Part shown: in pieces, positions 1-5,165 of the stretch
Numbering within the stretch: the first letter of the stretch is position 1
Layout: each line of letters begins with the position of its first letter
Source: Sinorhizobium sp.
GTDB taxonomy: Bacteria > Pseudomonadota > Alphaproteobacteria > Rhizobiales > Rhizobiaceae
Assembly: GCA_031178305.1 (NCBI GenBank)
Contig: JAPSJG010000193.1
Span: forward strand, 1-7,154
Length of the DNA: 7,154 nucleotides
Direction: 5' to 3'
The notes under the pieces: model-generated
Database searches by the model: none
What the model saw: the letters and a program-made list of their open reading frames with translations, nothing else
What the model was told of the DNA's origin: nothing
Made by a program: the position numbers and the translations under genes

Positions 1-50
1 ATCAGACCGACCGGGCGGCGATGGTGAAATCGCTGGATCAGTTGTTCTGA
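1..50 (+). CDS. 3' end of an unidentified gene (partial)
   Basis: An open frame enters from the left edge and stops at TGA 48-50. From base 3 it reads QTDRAAMVKSLDQLF. Thirteen of the 15 codons end in G or C, as expected of a coding tail in this GC-rich genome. The tail overlaps the 3' end of the convergent zeta-subunit gene by 13 bp, a common arrangement for convergent neighbours. I do not recognise the family from 15 residues. It does not resemble the usual C-terminus of PurB, which is sometimes found near purC in this group. Most of the gene lies outside the window, so its reality depends on the upstream sequence. Confidence 0.45.
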   Translation, partial: QTDRAAMVKSLDQLF

Positions 51-352
51 ACCTGCTCGATGGCTTGGCCAAGGAATTCGAGCATGCGAGCGCGGATCTC
101 GTCCTCCGATCGAACGACGCCGGCAGCGTCGAAATCGGCCTTGATCTTGCGCACCACATCCTCGTGGCCGGCCTCTTCGAAATCTGCGGCAATCACTTCC
201 CGCGCGTAGCCCTCCGGATCGTCCTTCTTCAGAAGGCCGGCGGCCCAGAGACCCAGCAGCTTATTTCGACGCGCCAAGGCCCTGAATTTCAACTCCTCGT
301 CGAGCGCAAACTTCGCCTCGAAGGCCTTCTCGCGATCTTGCATCGTGGTCAT
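38..352 (-). CDS. F1F0-ATPase inhibitor zeta subunit (DUF1476 family)
   Basis: The 104-residue product matches the alphaproteobacterial DUF1476 family, whose Paracoccus member is the zeta subunit that binds F1-ATPase and blocks ATP hydrolysis. It would act in the cytoplasm on the F1 head. The N-terminus (MQDREKAFEAKFALDEEL, residues 4-21) is the charged helical stretch that carries the inhibitory segment in Paracoccus. The rest is predicted helical, with the family-typical RRNKLLGLWAAGLL (29-42) and YAREVIAADFEEAG (49-62). Length fits the family. I chose ATG at 352 because GGAG lies 8 nt upstream; Met4 (ATG at 343) would be 17 nt away. The gene is divergent from purC. From memory, inhibitory strength varies among alphaproteobacteria and may be weak in symbionts, so the inhibitor role here is inferred from homology. 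Confidence 0.9.
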   Translation of the reverse strand: MTTMQDREKAFEAKFALDEELKFRALARRNKLLGLWAAGLLKKDDPEGYAREVIAADFEEAGHEDVVRKIKADFDAAGVVRSEDEIRARMLEFLGQAIEQVQNN

Positions 353-396
353 TCATCGATCTCCCTGAAAACTTTGCTGCCGGAAGCTGCCAACCC

Positions 397-424
397 ATAA
401 TCCAGAACCCTGCCGAAAGTGCAA
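397..424 (-). promoter_or_regulatory. possible promoter of the zeta-subunit gene
   Basis: Read on the minus strand, TTGCAC (424-419) and GATTAT (402-397) are separated by 16 bp. This would start a transcript near 390, leaving a leader of roughly 38 nt before the ATG at 352. The matches to the sigma-70 consensus are only moderate. The -35 box lies inside one copy of the 12-bp repeat listed at 419-505. It is a pattern match only. Confidence 0.25.
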
Positions 425-505
425 TGCGTTTTCGTCTTCGCTGACTTTCGTGATACCCTAATCTAAAACGGGGGAAGTGAAGATACGCCGATTGTGAAAT
501 GCGTT
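419..505 (+). repeat. 12-bp direct repeat pair in the zeta/purC control region
   Basis: GTGCAATGCGTT at 419-430 recurs as GTGAAATGCGTT at 494-505. The copies are in direct orientation, match at 11 of 12 positions and start 75 bp apart. They flank the best purC promoter candidate (440-468). Both copies are followed closely by TTTTCG. This could be a pair of binding sites for a regulator shared by the divergent genes. I know of no matching consensus, so a chance repeat is possible. Confidence 0.35.
440..468 (+). promoter_or_regulatory. candidate sigma-70 promoter for purC
   Basis: GCTGAC (440-445) and CTAAAA (463-468) are separated by 17 bp. Each matches 4 of 6 positions of the rhizobial housekeeping consensus CTTGAC-N17-CTATAT. 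Transcription would begin near 475 and leave a leader of about 105 nt before the purC ATG. No better-scoring pair was seen on the plus strand between 353 and 579. Confidence 0.35.
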
Positions 506-579
506 CTTTTCGGATATGGACCCGCTGAGAAAATTCCAATGCGCGACCCAAGCGCGCCAACAACTACAGAGACAAATCC

Positions 580-1344
580 ATGAATCGTCGCCGCCGTATC
601 TACGAGGGCAAGGCCAAGATCCTTTACGAAGGTCCGGAGCCGGGCACGCTGATCCAGTTCTTCAAGGATGACGCTACCGCCTTCAACAAGAAGAAGCATG
701 ATGTCATCGACGGCAAGGGCGTGCTCAACAATCGTATCTCCGAATACATCTTCACGCATCTGAATAAGATCGGCATTCCGACGCATTTCATCCGCCGCCT
801 CAACATGCGCGAGCAACTGATCAAGGAAGTGGAGATCATCCCGCTCGAGATCGTCGTGCGCAACGTCGCAGCCGGCTCGCTCGCCAAGCGCCTTGGCATC
901 GAGGAAGGCACGGTCCTGCCGCGATCCATCATCGAGTTCTATTACAAGGCCGATGCGCTCGACGACCCGATGGTCTCGGAAGAGCACATCACCGCTTTCG
1001 GCTGGGCAAGCCCGCAGGAACTCGACGATATCATGGCGCTCGCCATTCGCGTCAATGATTTCCTTTCCGGCCTCTTCCTCGGCGTCGGAATCCAGCTCGT
1101 CGATTTCAAGATCGAATGCGGTCGCCTGTATGAAGGCGATATGATGCGCATCGTGCTCGCCGACGAGATCTCGCCGGACAGCTGCCGTCTCTGGGATGTC
1201 GAGACGAAGGAAAAGATGGACAAGGATCGGTTCCGCCGCGACATGGGTGGACTGGTCGAAGCCTATCAGGAAGTGGCCCGCCGTCTCGGCATCATCAACG
1301 AGAACGAGCCGCCGCGCGGTTCCGGCCCGGTACTCGTCAAATAG
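580..1344 (+). CDS. purC: phosphoribosylaminoimidazole-succinocarboxamide (SAICAR) synthase PurC
   Basis: PurC is a cytoplasmic enzyme of de novo purine synthesis. It joins aspartate to carboxyaminoimidazole ribotide using ATP, giving SAICAR. The 254-residue product is full length for the bacterial enzyme. Visible landmarks are the N-terminal YEGKAK ATP-binding segment (8-13), DDATAFN (30-36), KGVLNNRIS (46-54), the first SAICAR-synthase signature IIPLEIVVRNVAAGS (86-100), the second signature LVDFKIECG (173-181) and LADEISPDSCRLWD (193-206). Cys180 stands where the textbook signature has Phe or Ile, a mild variation. The ATG at 580 puts MNRRRRIYEGKAK at the start, as in other members; the ribosome binding site is weak (AGAGAC about 8-10 nt upstream). 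It heads the purC-purS-purQ cluster, with purS 35 bp downstream, so co-transcription is likely. Confidence 0.97.
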   Translation: MNRRRRIYEGKAKILYEGPEPGTLIQFFKDDATAFNKKKHDVIDGKGVLNNRISEYIFTHLNKIGIPTHFIRRLNMREQLIKEVEIIPLEIVVRNVAAGSLAKRLGIEEGTVLPRSIIEFYYKADALDDPMVSEEHITAFGWASPQELDDIMALAIRVNDFLSGLFLGVGIQLVDFKIECGRLYEGDMMRIVLADEISPDSCRLWDVETKEKMDKDRFRRDMGGLVEAYQEVARRLGIINENEPPRGSGPVLVK

Positions 1345-1379
1345 TGGCGCTGGTCAAGTAATTTCGAGGACAAGCAAAA

Positions 1380-1622
1380 GTGATCAAGGCACGCGTAACC
1401 GTGACGCTGAAGAACGGCGTACTCGACCCTCAGGGCAAGGCGATCGAGGGCGCACTCGGCGCCCTCGGCTTCGACGGCATCGGCCATGTACGCCAGGGCA
1501 AGGTCTTCGACCTTGAGCTCGAGACCGCCGACAAGGCCAAGGCCGAAGCCGATCTCAAGGCCATGTGCGAGAAGCTGCTCGCGAACACCGTTATCGAAAA
1601 CTACAGCATCACCCTCGCCTGA
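1380..1622 (+). CDS. purS: phosphoribosylformylglycinamidine synthase subunit PurS
   Basis: PurS is the small bridging subunit of FGAM synthase. In the Bacillus-type complex a PurS dimer holds PurQ and PurL together so that ammonia can pass between them. The 80-residue product is of typical length and shows the family pattern: KARVTVTLKNGVLDPQGKAI near the N-terminus (3-22), GHVRQGKVFDLEL (35-47), and a C-terminal helix and strand ending NTVIENYSITLA (69-80). Translation starts at GTG 1380, with GAGGA 9 nt upstream; no ATG lies nearby in this frame. The gene sits 35 bp after purC and 80 bp before purQ. Its stop codon (1620-1622) lies in the loop of a strong hairpin, described separately. Confidence 0.96.
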   Translation: MIKARVTVTLKNGVLDPQGKAIEGALGALGFDGIGHVRQGKVFDLELETADKAKAEADLKAMCEKLLANTVIENYSITLA

Positions 1623-1679
1623 CGGCGAGGGTGGCATGCGCAGACGCATTGAAACTCCTCGCGCCATTTAGGCCGCGAG
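1609..1679 (+). promoter_or_regulatory. run of three hairpins across the purS stop and purS-purQ spacer
   Basis: The first hairpin pairs 1609-1619 with 1624-1634 (11 bp, including one terminal G-U) around the loop TGAC (1620-1623), which contains the purS stop codon. The second pairs ATGCG 1636-1640 with CGCAT 1645-1649 around a 4-nt loop. The third pairs CTCGCGCC 1658-1665 with GG 1671-1672 and CGCGAG 1674-1679, with one bulged C. None is followed by a T run, so they are unlikely to be simple intrinsic terminators. CCTCGCC (1613-1619) can also pair with GGCGAGG (1685-1691), which contains the purQ ribosome binding site, so two structures compete. The pairings are seen in the sequence; a role in setting PurS:PurQ output or stabilising the upstream mRNA is inference. 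Confidence 0.5.
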
Positions 1680-1702
1680 ACCAAGGCGAGGTATCCACGT
1701 CC

Positions 1703-2374
1703 ATGAAATCCGCCGTCGTTCAACTTCCGGGCCTCAACCGCGATCGTGATATGATCGCGGCGCTCACGAAGATTTCCGGCAAGGCACCGGTCACGGTCTG
1801 GCAGACGGAAACGGAGATTCCGGATGTCGACCTGATCGTCATCCCCGGCGGCTTTTCCTATGGCGATTACCTGCGCTGCGGCGCGATCGCCGCCCGCATG
1901 CCGGTGATGCAGGCGATCAAGGCCAAGGCCGAGCAAGGAGTACGTGTTCTCGGTGTCTGCAACGGTTTTCAAATCCTGGTAGAATCGGGGCTCCTGCCCG
2001 GCGCGCTGATGCGCAACACCTCGCTGAAGTTCGTCTGCCGCGAGGTGAAACTCGAAGTCGCCAATGCCGATACGGCATTCACCCGCGCGTATGCGAATGG
2101 CCAGGTCATTCGCAGCCCGGTCGCGCATCACGACGGCAATTATTTCGCCGATCCGGAGACGCTGAAGGCAATCGAAGGCAACGGGCAGGTCGTCTTTCGC
2201 TATGCCGAAGGCACCAATCCGAACGGCTCAATCAACGACATTGCCGGGGTCATGAACGCCAAGGGCAACGTGCTTGGCATGATGCCGCATCCGGAGAACC
2301 TGATCGAGGCCGCCCATGGCGGTTCGGATGGCCGCGGACTCTTTGCGTCAGCGCTCGACGTAATCGCTGCTTAA
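1703..2374 (+). CDS. purQ: phosphoribosylformylglycinamidine synthase subunit PurQ (glutaminase)
   Basis: PurQ is the class I glutamine amidotransferase subunit of FGAM synthase. It hydrolyses glutamine and passes the ammonia to PurL. The 223-residue product has the expected N-terminal MKSAVVQLPGLNRDRDM, the oxyanion-loop region IPGGFSYGDYLRCG (47-60), the nucleophile elbow VLGVCNGFQIL with Cys86, and MMPHPEN carrying His196 and Glu198, so the catalytic triad is complete. I chose ATG 1703 because the family begins at this Met. The same frame is open back to 1565, but that extension reads antisense-like residues and overlaps purS. GAGG at 1688-1691 is 11 nt upstream, slightly far for a ribosome binding site. 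The 80-nt gap from purS is structured and may couple or modulate translation. Confidence 0.97.
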   Translation: MKSAVVQLPGLNRDRDMIAALTKISGKAPVTVWQTETEIPDVDLIVIPGGFSYGDYLRCGAIAARMPVMQAIKAKAEQGVRVLGVCNGFQILVESGLLPGALMRNTSLKFVCREVKLEVANADTAFTRAYANGQVIRSPVAHHDGNYFADPETLKAIEGNGQVVFRYAEGTNPNGSINDIAGVMNAKGNVLGMMPHPENLIEAAHGGSDGRGLFASALDVIAA

Positions 2375-2394
2375 CCTTCTTGCTGCTAGAAGGT
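2374..2394 (+). terminator. hairpin just after purQ, possible weak terminator
   Basis: ACCTTCT (2374-2380) pairs perfectly with AGAAGGT (2388-2394) around a 7-nt loop, beginning on the last base of the purQ stop codon. No T run follows. It may be a weak terminator or a 3' end stabiliser marking the end of purCSQ. The next gene begins 30 bp further on in the same direction, so readthrough is possible. Confidence 0.35.
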
Positions 2395-2424
2395 GGCATT
2401 GATCGTCAGGAATAAAGCCGCCCT

Positions 2425-2832
2425 ATGCCCTCCATGTCACACGGACGTTTCCTTGCGCTCGCCTCTGCTGTCGCGAGCATCGCTTTCGTCGCCGGTTGCC
2501 AGTCGAATCGTCCTGCTTCGGCGCCCGCGAGTACCGCCGCACTGCCGACGATGGAGCGAGTTGCGCTCGGCGCAAACGGCTGTTGGTTCAAATCGGGCGA
2601 CCCCGCCTTCAAGCCCTATCGCCTCGCACCGGAGCTCAACTCCTTCTCGGGCCGCCCCCGCATCCTGATCGTGCCGCGCAAGTCGCCCGAGGCGCGTCCC
2701 CTCGCCGTTGTCCAAGCCGAAGGACACCCCGCCCGGCTGCAGGCGTTCGGGCCACTGCTCAGTGAACCGGTAGGCACACGCATAACCACGGATGTCCGCC
2801 GCTGGGCGGCGGGCGACGAGGGCTGCAATTGA
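2425..2832 (+). CDS. small hypothetical lipoprotein
   Basis: I do not recognise a named family. The 135-residue product starts with a short positive segment (His6, Arg8), a hydrophobic stretch (9-23) and the lipobox VAGC ending at Cys25. It should therefore be exported, cut before Cys25 by signal peptidase II and lipid-anchored. Gln at +2 favours the outer membrane. A linker rich in Ala, Ser and Pro (26-41) precedes a small domain of about 90 residues with GCWF (52-55), RPRILIVPR (77-85) and a C-terminal Cys134. Cys53 and Cys134 could form a disulfide in the periplasm. The start could be ATG 2425 or 2434; AGGA lies 13 nt before the first, so the choice is uncertain. It follows purQ by 50 bp and converges on the DUF1330 gene with a 12-bp gap. 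Confidence 0.75.
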   Translation: MPSMSHGRFLALASAVASIAFVAGCQSNRPASAPASTAALPTMERVALGANGCWFKSGDPAFKPYRLAPELNSFSGRPRILIVPRKSPEARPLAVVQAEGHPARLQAFGPLLSEPVGTRITTDVRRWAAGDEGCN

Positions 2833-2844
2833 TGTGGCTTTGGT

Positions 2845-3156
2845 TCAAGACGCTGACGGCTGTGGGCTGTCGTAACCTTCGACGATCGCAAGATCCATCA
2901 CCGACTTGCCCTGCCTGAGCGCCATTGCTTTCGCATATTCGGGCGAACGATAGCACTCCAGCGCCGCGCTGTAGCTGGGGAACTCAATCACGACAATGCG
3001 CGACCGCAGCCTTCCCTCGGGCATCTCACATTGACCGCCACGAGTGAGAAAGCGGGCGCCGTATTTTTGAAAAGCGATCGCATTCTCCGCTTTGTAAGCT
3101 TTGTAACCCTCCGGATCGGTAACATCGACGGAGGCCACCCAGTATCCCTTCGTCAT
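2845..3156 (-). CDS. DUF1330 domain protein
   Basis: The 103-residue product is a complete DUF1330 protein. The hallmarks are the N-terminal GYWVASVDVTDPEGYKAYK (4-22), the central GARFLTRGG (33-41), RIVVIEFPS (53-61) and YRSPEYAKAM (69-78). The family adopts a small dimeric alpha-beta barrel related to antibiotic-biosynthesis monooxygenases. No general function is established, so none is claimed. The start at 3156 is supported by GGAG 8 nt upstream. It has no signal peptide and should be cytoplasmic. It is transcribed against the purine genes. The 169 bp separating it from the DUF1127 gene suggest its own promoter, although I could not place one with confidence. Confidence 0.9.
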   Translation of the reverse strand: MTKGYWVASVDVTDPEGYKAYKAENAIAFQKYGARFLTRGGQCEMPEGRLRSRIVVIEFPSYSAALECYRSPEYAKAMALRQGKSVMDLAIVEGYDSPQPSAS

Positions 3157-3325
3157 CGCTTCTTCTCCCTTTGCGTTCGGCGAGGCAGTACGGCCGGGAG
3201 GATATCATTCGGATCGAAATCGCGACATAATCCCGCACGTCTTTTGCATGCCTCGGCACCGACCGCTCACTCTGCAGCCTCCGCCGAAGCTTATCGGACC
3301 GGTATATTGCTGCAGTTGATCCCCG

Positions 3326-3574
3326 CTACCGCCAGAACGGAACGGCCGCCTCGCGTCTTGCCTCCGCCTCAGTCAAGCCGATGTCCTTGAGCAGGTCCGC
3401 ACTCAGCTCCCCAAGTGCCAAGCGGCTGCGCCTCTTTGCAGCCCGCGTGCGATAGAAGCGCCAGAGGCGCGCGAACACATTTCCTTTCGGAACCTGGGAT
3501 TCAGAGGCAAAGCGCCGCCCATTGCTGAGGACGGTTCGTCGCGCTAAAGGTCTGATTGTATCAATTGTATCCAT
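3326..3574 (-). CDS. DUF1127 domain small arginine-rich protein
   Basis: The 82-residue product ends in a DUF1127 domain: FARLWRFYRTRAAKRRSRLALGELSADLLKDIGLTEAEARREA (34-76). It is strongly basic at 36-51 and closes with PFWR. DUF1127 proteins are common and multicopy in Rhizobiaceae. Arginine-rich members in Agrobacterium have been linked to RNA binding and nutrient-related regulation, so a regulatory role is possible but not shown here. The start at 3574 has GGGAAGG about 8 nt upstream. The first codons (MDTIDTI) come from a 9-bp tandem repeat running through the start codon. It is divergent from the MocR regulator with only 82 bp between, which makes it a candidate target of that regulator. 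Confidence 0.88.
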   Translation of the reverse strand: MDTIDTIRPLARRTVLSNGRRFASESQVPKGNVFARLWRFYRTRAAKRRSRLALGELSADLLKDIGLTEAEARREAAVPFWR

Positions 3575-3613
3575 TGCTCACGCCTTCCCAGCACTTGATC
3601 TCATTGTTACAGT

Positions 3614-3651
3614 GATAATTGACATACTTGGCGAGGCAATCTAGATAATTG
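3614..3651 (+). repeat. exact 8-bp direct repeat over the mocR promoter, probable operator
   Basis: GATAATTG occurs at 3614-3621 and again at 3644-3651, in the same orientation with starts 30 bp apart. One copy overlaps the -35 box and the other overlaps the -10 box of the mocR promoter. Dimeric MocR/GntR-aminotransferase regulators such as GabR and PdxR typically bind direct repeats about three helical turns apart near their own and divergent promoters. The repeat is seen directly; its use as the operator for this MocR protein, and for DUF1127, is inferred. Confidence 0.5.
3618..3646 (+). promoter_or_regulatory. strong sigma-70 promoter for mocR, predicted leaderless
   Basis: ATTGAC (3618-3623), a 17-bp spacer and CTAGAT (3641-3646) match the rhizobial CTTGAC-N17-CTATAT consensus at 5 of 6 positions in each box. 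Read in E. coli terms it also contains a perfect TTGACA at 3619-3624. Initiation about 7 nt past the -10 box falls near 3653, only some 4 nt before the ATG at 3657. No ribosome binding site is in range: the nearest purine-rich GAGG ends 20 nt upstream, within the promoter spacer. Confidence 0.6.
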
Positions 3652-3656
3652 TCTCC

Positions 3657-5075
3657 ATGACAAATTGGCTTCCGGACATTCAGCAAGGCCGCGGCCCCCT
3701 CTATGCGCGGATTGCAGACCAGATCGAGCAGGCGATCGGCAACGGTACGCTGACCGTTGGCGCGAAGCTGCCGCCGCAGCGCAATCTCGCCTTCGACATC
3801 GGCGTGACGATCGGCACGATCGGCCGTGCCTACAACATTGTCCGCGAGCGCGGCCTCGTCAGCGGCGAAGTGGGCCGCGGCACCTATGTGCTCGATCGTC
3901 CCGAGAGCCGTCCGCCCGAGCAAGCCGATCCGCTGACCACGTCACTCGCCGGCACCCGGCCGATCGTGGCGCCGGCGGGGAAGCTCCGCTTCGACAGCAC
4001 CGCGGCACCGGACATCGGCCAGGGTGATATTCTTGCGCGGTTGCTGAGCGATATCAGCCGCGAGCACCACGCGGACATAGCTAGCTATGCGCGCAATTTT
4101 CCGGATCATTGGTTCGAGGCAGGCGCACAATGGCTGGCGCGCGGCAGCTTTCGTCCGGCCCCTGAAAGTGTTGTGCCGACGCTCGGCGCGCATGCCGCGG
4201 TGGTCGCGGTCATCTCTGCCGTGACCTCGCCCGGCGACCGCATTGCCTTCGAGACTTTGACCTACTCGCAAGTGAGCCGCAGCGCCGGCCTTATCGGCCG
4301 GCGCGTCGCATTGATGGAAAGCGACGAGTTCGGGCTGGTACCGGAGGATTTCGAGCGGGTCTGCGCGCAGCAGCATCCGAAGCTCGCCTTCGTAATGCCG
4401 AGCGCGCAGAATCCAACGGTTGCCGTCATGCCGCTGGACCGACGCAAGGCCGTTGCCGACATTGCCCGCAAATATGGCGTCTGGCTGATCGAGGACGATC
4501 TCTATGGATCGATGACCGGCGATCCAGCTCCGCCGCTGGCGGAGCTCGCGCCCGAGCGAACCTTCCTCGTCGGCGGCCTTTCGAAGTCCGTTGCCGCCGG
4601 CGTTCGGGGCGGCTGGGTCGCCTGCCCTCCGCATTTCAGCCAGCGCATCCGCATCGCCCACAAGATGGTCAGCGGCGGACTTCCCTTCCTTCTTGCGGAA
4701 TTGTGCGCCCGGCTTGTCCTTTCCGGCTCGGCTTCCACGCTACGCAACCGCAGTGTCGAGGAAATCGGCGTGCGCGAGGTCATGGCACGCGAGATCTTCG
4801 CCGGCTTCGACTTCAATTCCCACCCGAAAGTGCCATTCTTCTGGCTGAAGCTGCCAGATCCATGGCTTTCCGGAACCTTCAAGCAGGCAGCGCTGCAGGA
4901 AGGCGTCCTCGTCGACGACGAGGACGAATTCAAGGCGGGGCGGTCCGACCACGTGTTCCACCGCATCCGCGTGGGCTTCTCTTCGCCGGCCGTGCGCGCC
5001 GAGGTGGAAAGGGGCTTCCATATCCTGCGCCGCCTGCTCGACAGCGGCCGCGCCGGCTACGACAGCTTCGATTGA
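3657..5075 (+). CDS. MocR-type regulator: GntR DNA-binding domain fused to a PLP-dependent aminotransferase-like domain
   Basis: The 472-residue product has an N-terminal GntR winged helix (about 14-78: PLYARIADQIEQAI, then KLPPQRNLAFDIGV and GLVSGEVGRGTYV) joined by a Pro-rich linker to a fold-type I aminotransferase domain. Cofactor landmarks are PSAQNPT (248-254), the IEDDLY cluster (278-283) whose Asp and Tyr contact PLP, Lys310 in GGLSKS as the expected Schiff-base lysine, and Arg438 in RIRVGFSS for the substrate carboxylate. It should therefore bind PLP and act as a ligand-responsive transcription factor; the effector cannot be read from sequence. The start is fixed by the domain edge, since the next in-frame Met is residue 220. 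There is no ribosome binding site, in keeping with a leaderless message. It is divergent from DUF1127 and 90 bp upstream of the PagL-type gene, both possible targets. Confidence 0.93.
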   Translation: MTNWLPDIQQGRGPLYARIADQIEQAIGNGTLTVGAKLPPQRNLAFDIGVTIGTIGRAYNIVRERGLVSGEVGRGTYVLDRPESRPPEQADPLTTSLAGTRPIVAPAGKLRFDSTAAPDIGQGDILARLLSDISREHHADIASYARNFPDHWFEAGAQWLARGSFRPAPESVVPTLGAHAAVVAVISAVTSPGDRIAFETLTYSQVSRSAGLIGRRVALMESDEFGLVPEDFERVCAQQHPKLAFVMPSAQNPTVAVMPLDRRKAVADIARKYGVWLIEDDLYGSMTGDPAPPLAELAPERTFLVGGLSKSVAAGVRGGWVACPPHFSQRIRIAHKMVSGGLPFLLAELCARLVLSGSASTLRNRSVEEIGVREVMAREIFAGFDFNSHPKVPFFWLKLPDPWLSGTFKQAALQEGVLVDDEDEFKAGRSDHVFHRIRVGFSSPAVRAEVERGFHILRRLLDSGRAGYDSFD

Positions 5076-5114
5076 GTCTTTTTCGACGGCGACTTTATTG
5101 CACGCAAAGGCGGT

Positions 5115-5140
5115 CTATAGTCGCGCCTAGTTGCACTAGG
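5115..5140 (+). promoter_or_regulatory. -10-like box followed by a 15-bp palindrome ahead of the PagL-type gene
   Basis: CTATAG (5115-5120) matches the rhizobial -10 consensus CTATAT at 5 of 6 positions, but no good -35 is seen 16-18 bp upstream, suggesting dependence on an activator or chance. Five bases later comes the perfect inverted repeat CCTAGT-TGC-ACTAGG (5126-5140), centred a little past the predicted start of transcription. That is a usual place for a repressor operator. In RNA it would be a 6-bp stem with a 3-nt loop. Confidence 0.35.
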
Positions 5141-5165
5141 TTGATTCGTTTCGAAGGATTTCGGC

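Noticed and set aside
1565..1702. Extension of the purQ frame upstream to an ATG at 1565
   Set aside because: The extension overlaps purS, its residues do not resemble PurQ, and the family N-terminus begins at the Met encoded at 1703.
3026..3259. Minus-strand open frame overlapping the DUF1330 gene and extending upstream
   Set aside because: Overlaps the clear DUF1330 frame, has no recognisable domain, and no ribosome binding site was seen for it.
5075..5100. Possible terminator after mocR (AGTC...GACT with T runs)
   Set aside because: The stem is only 4 bp with a 12-nt loop, and the T runs are not placed after a stable hairpin.
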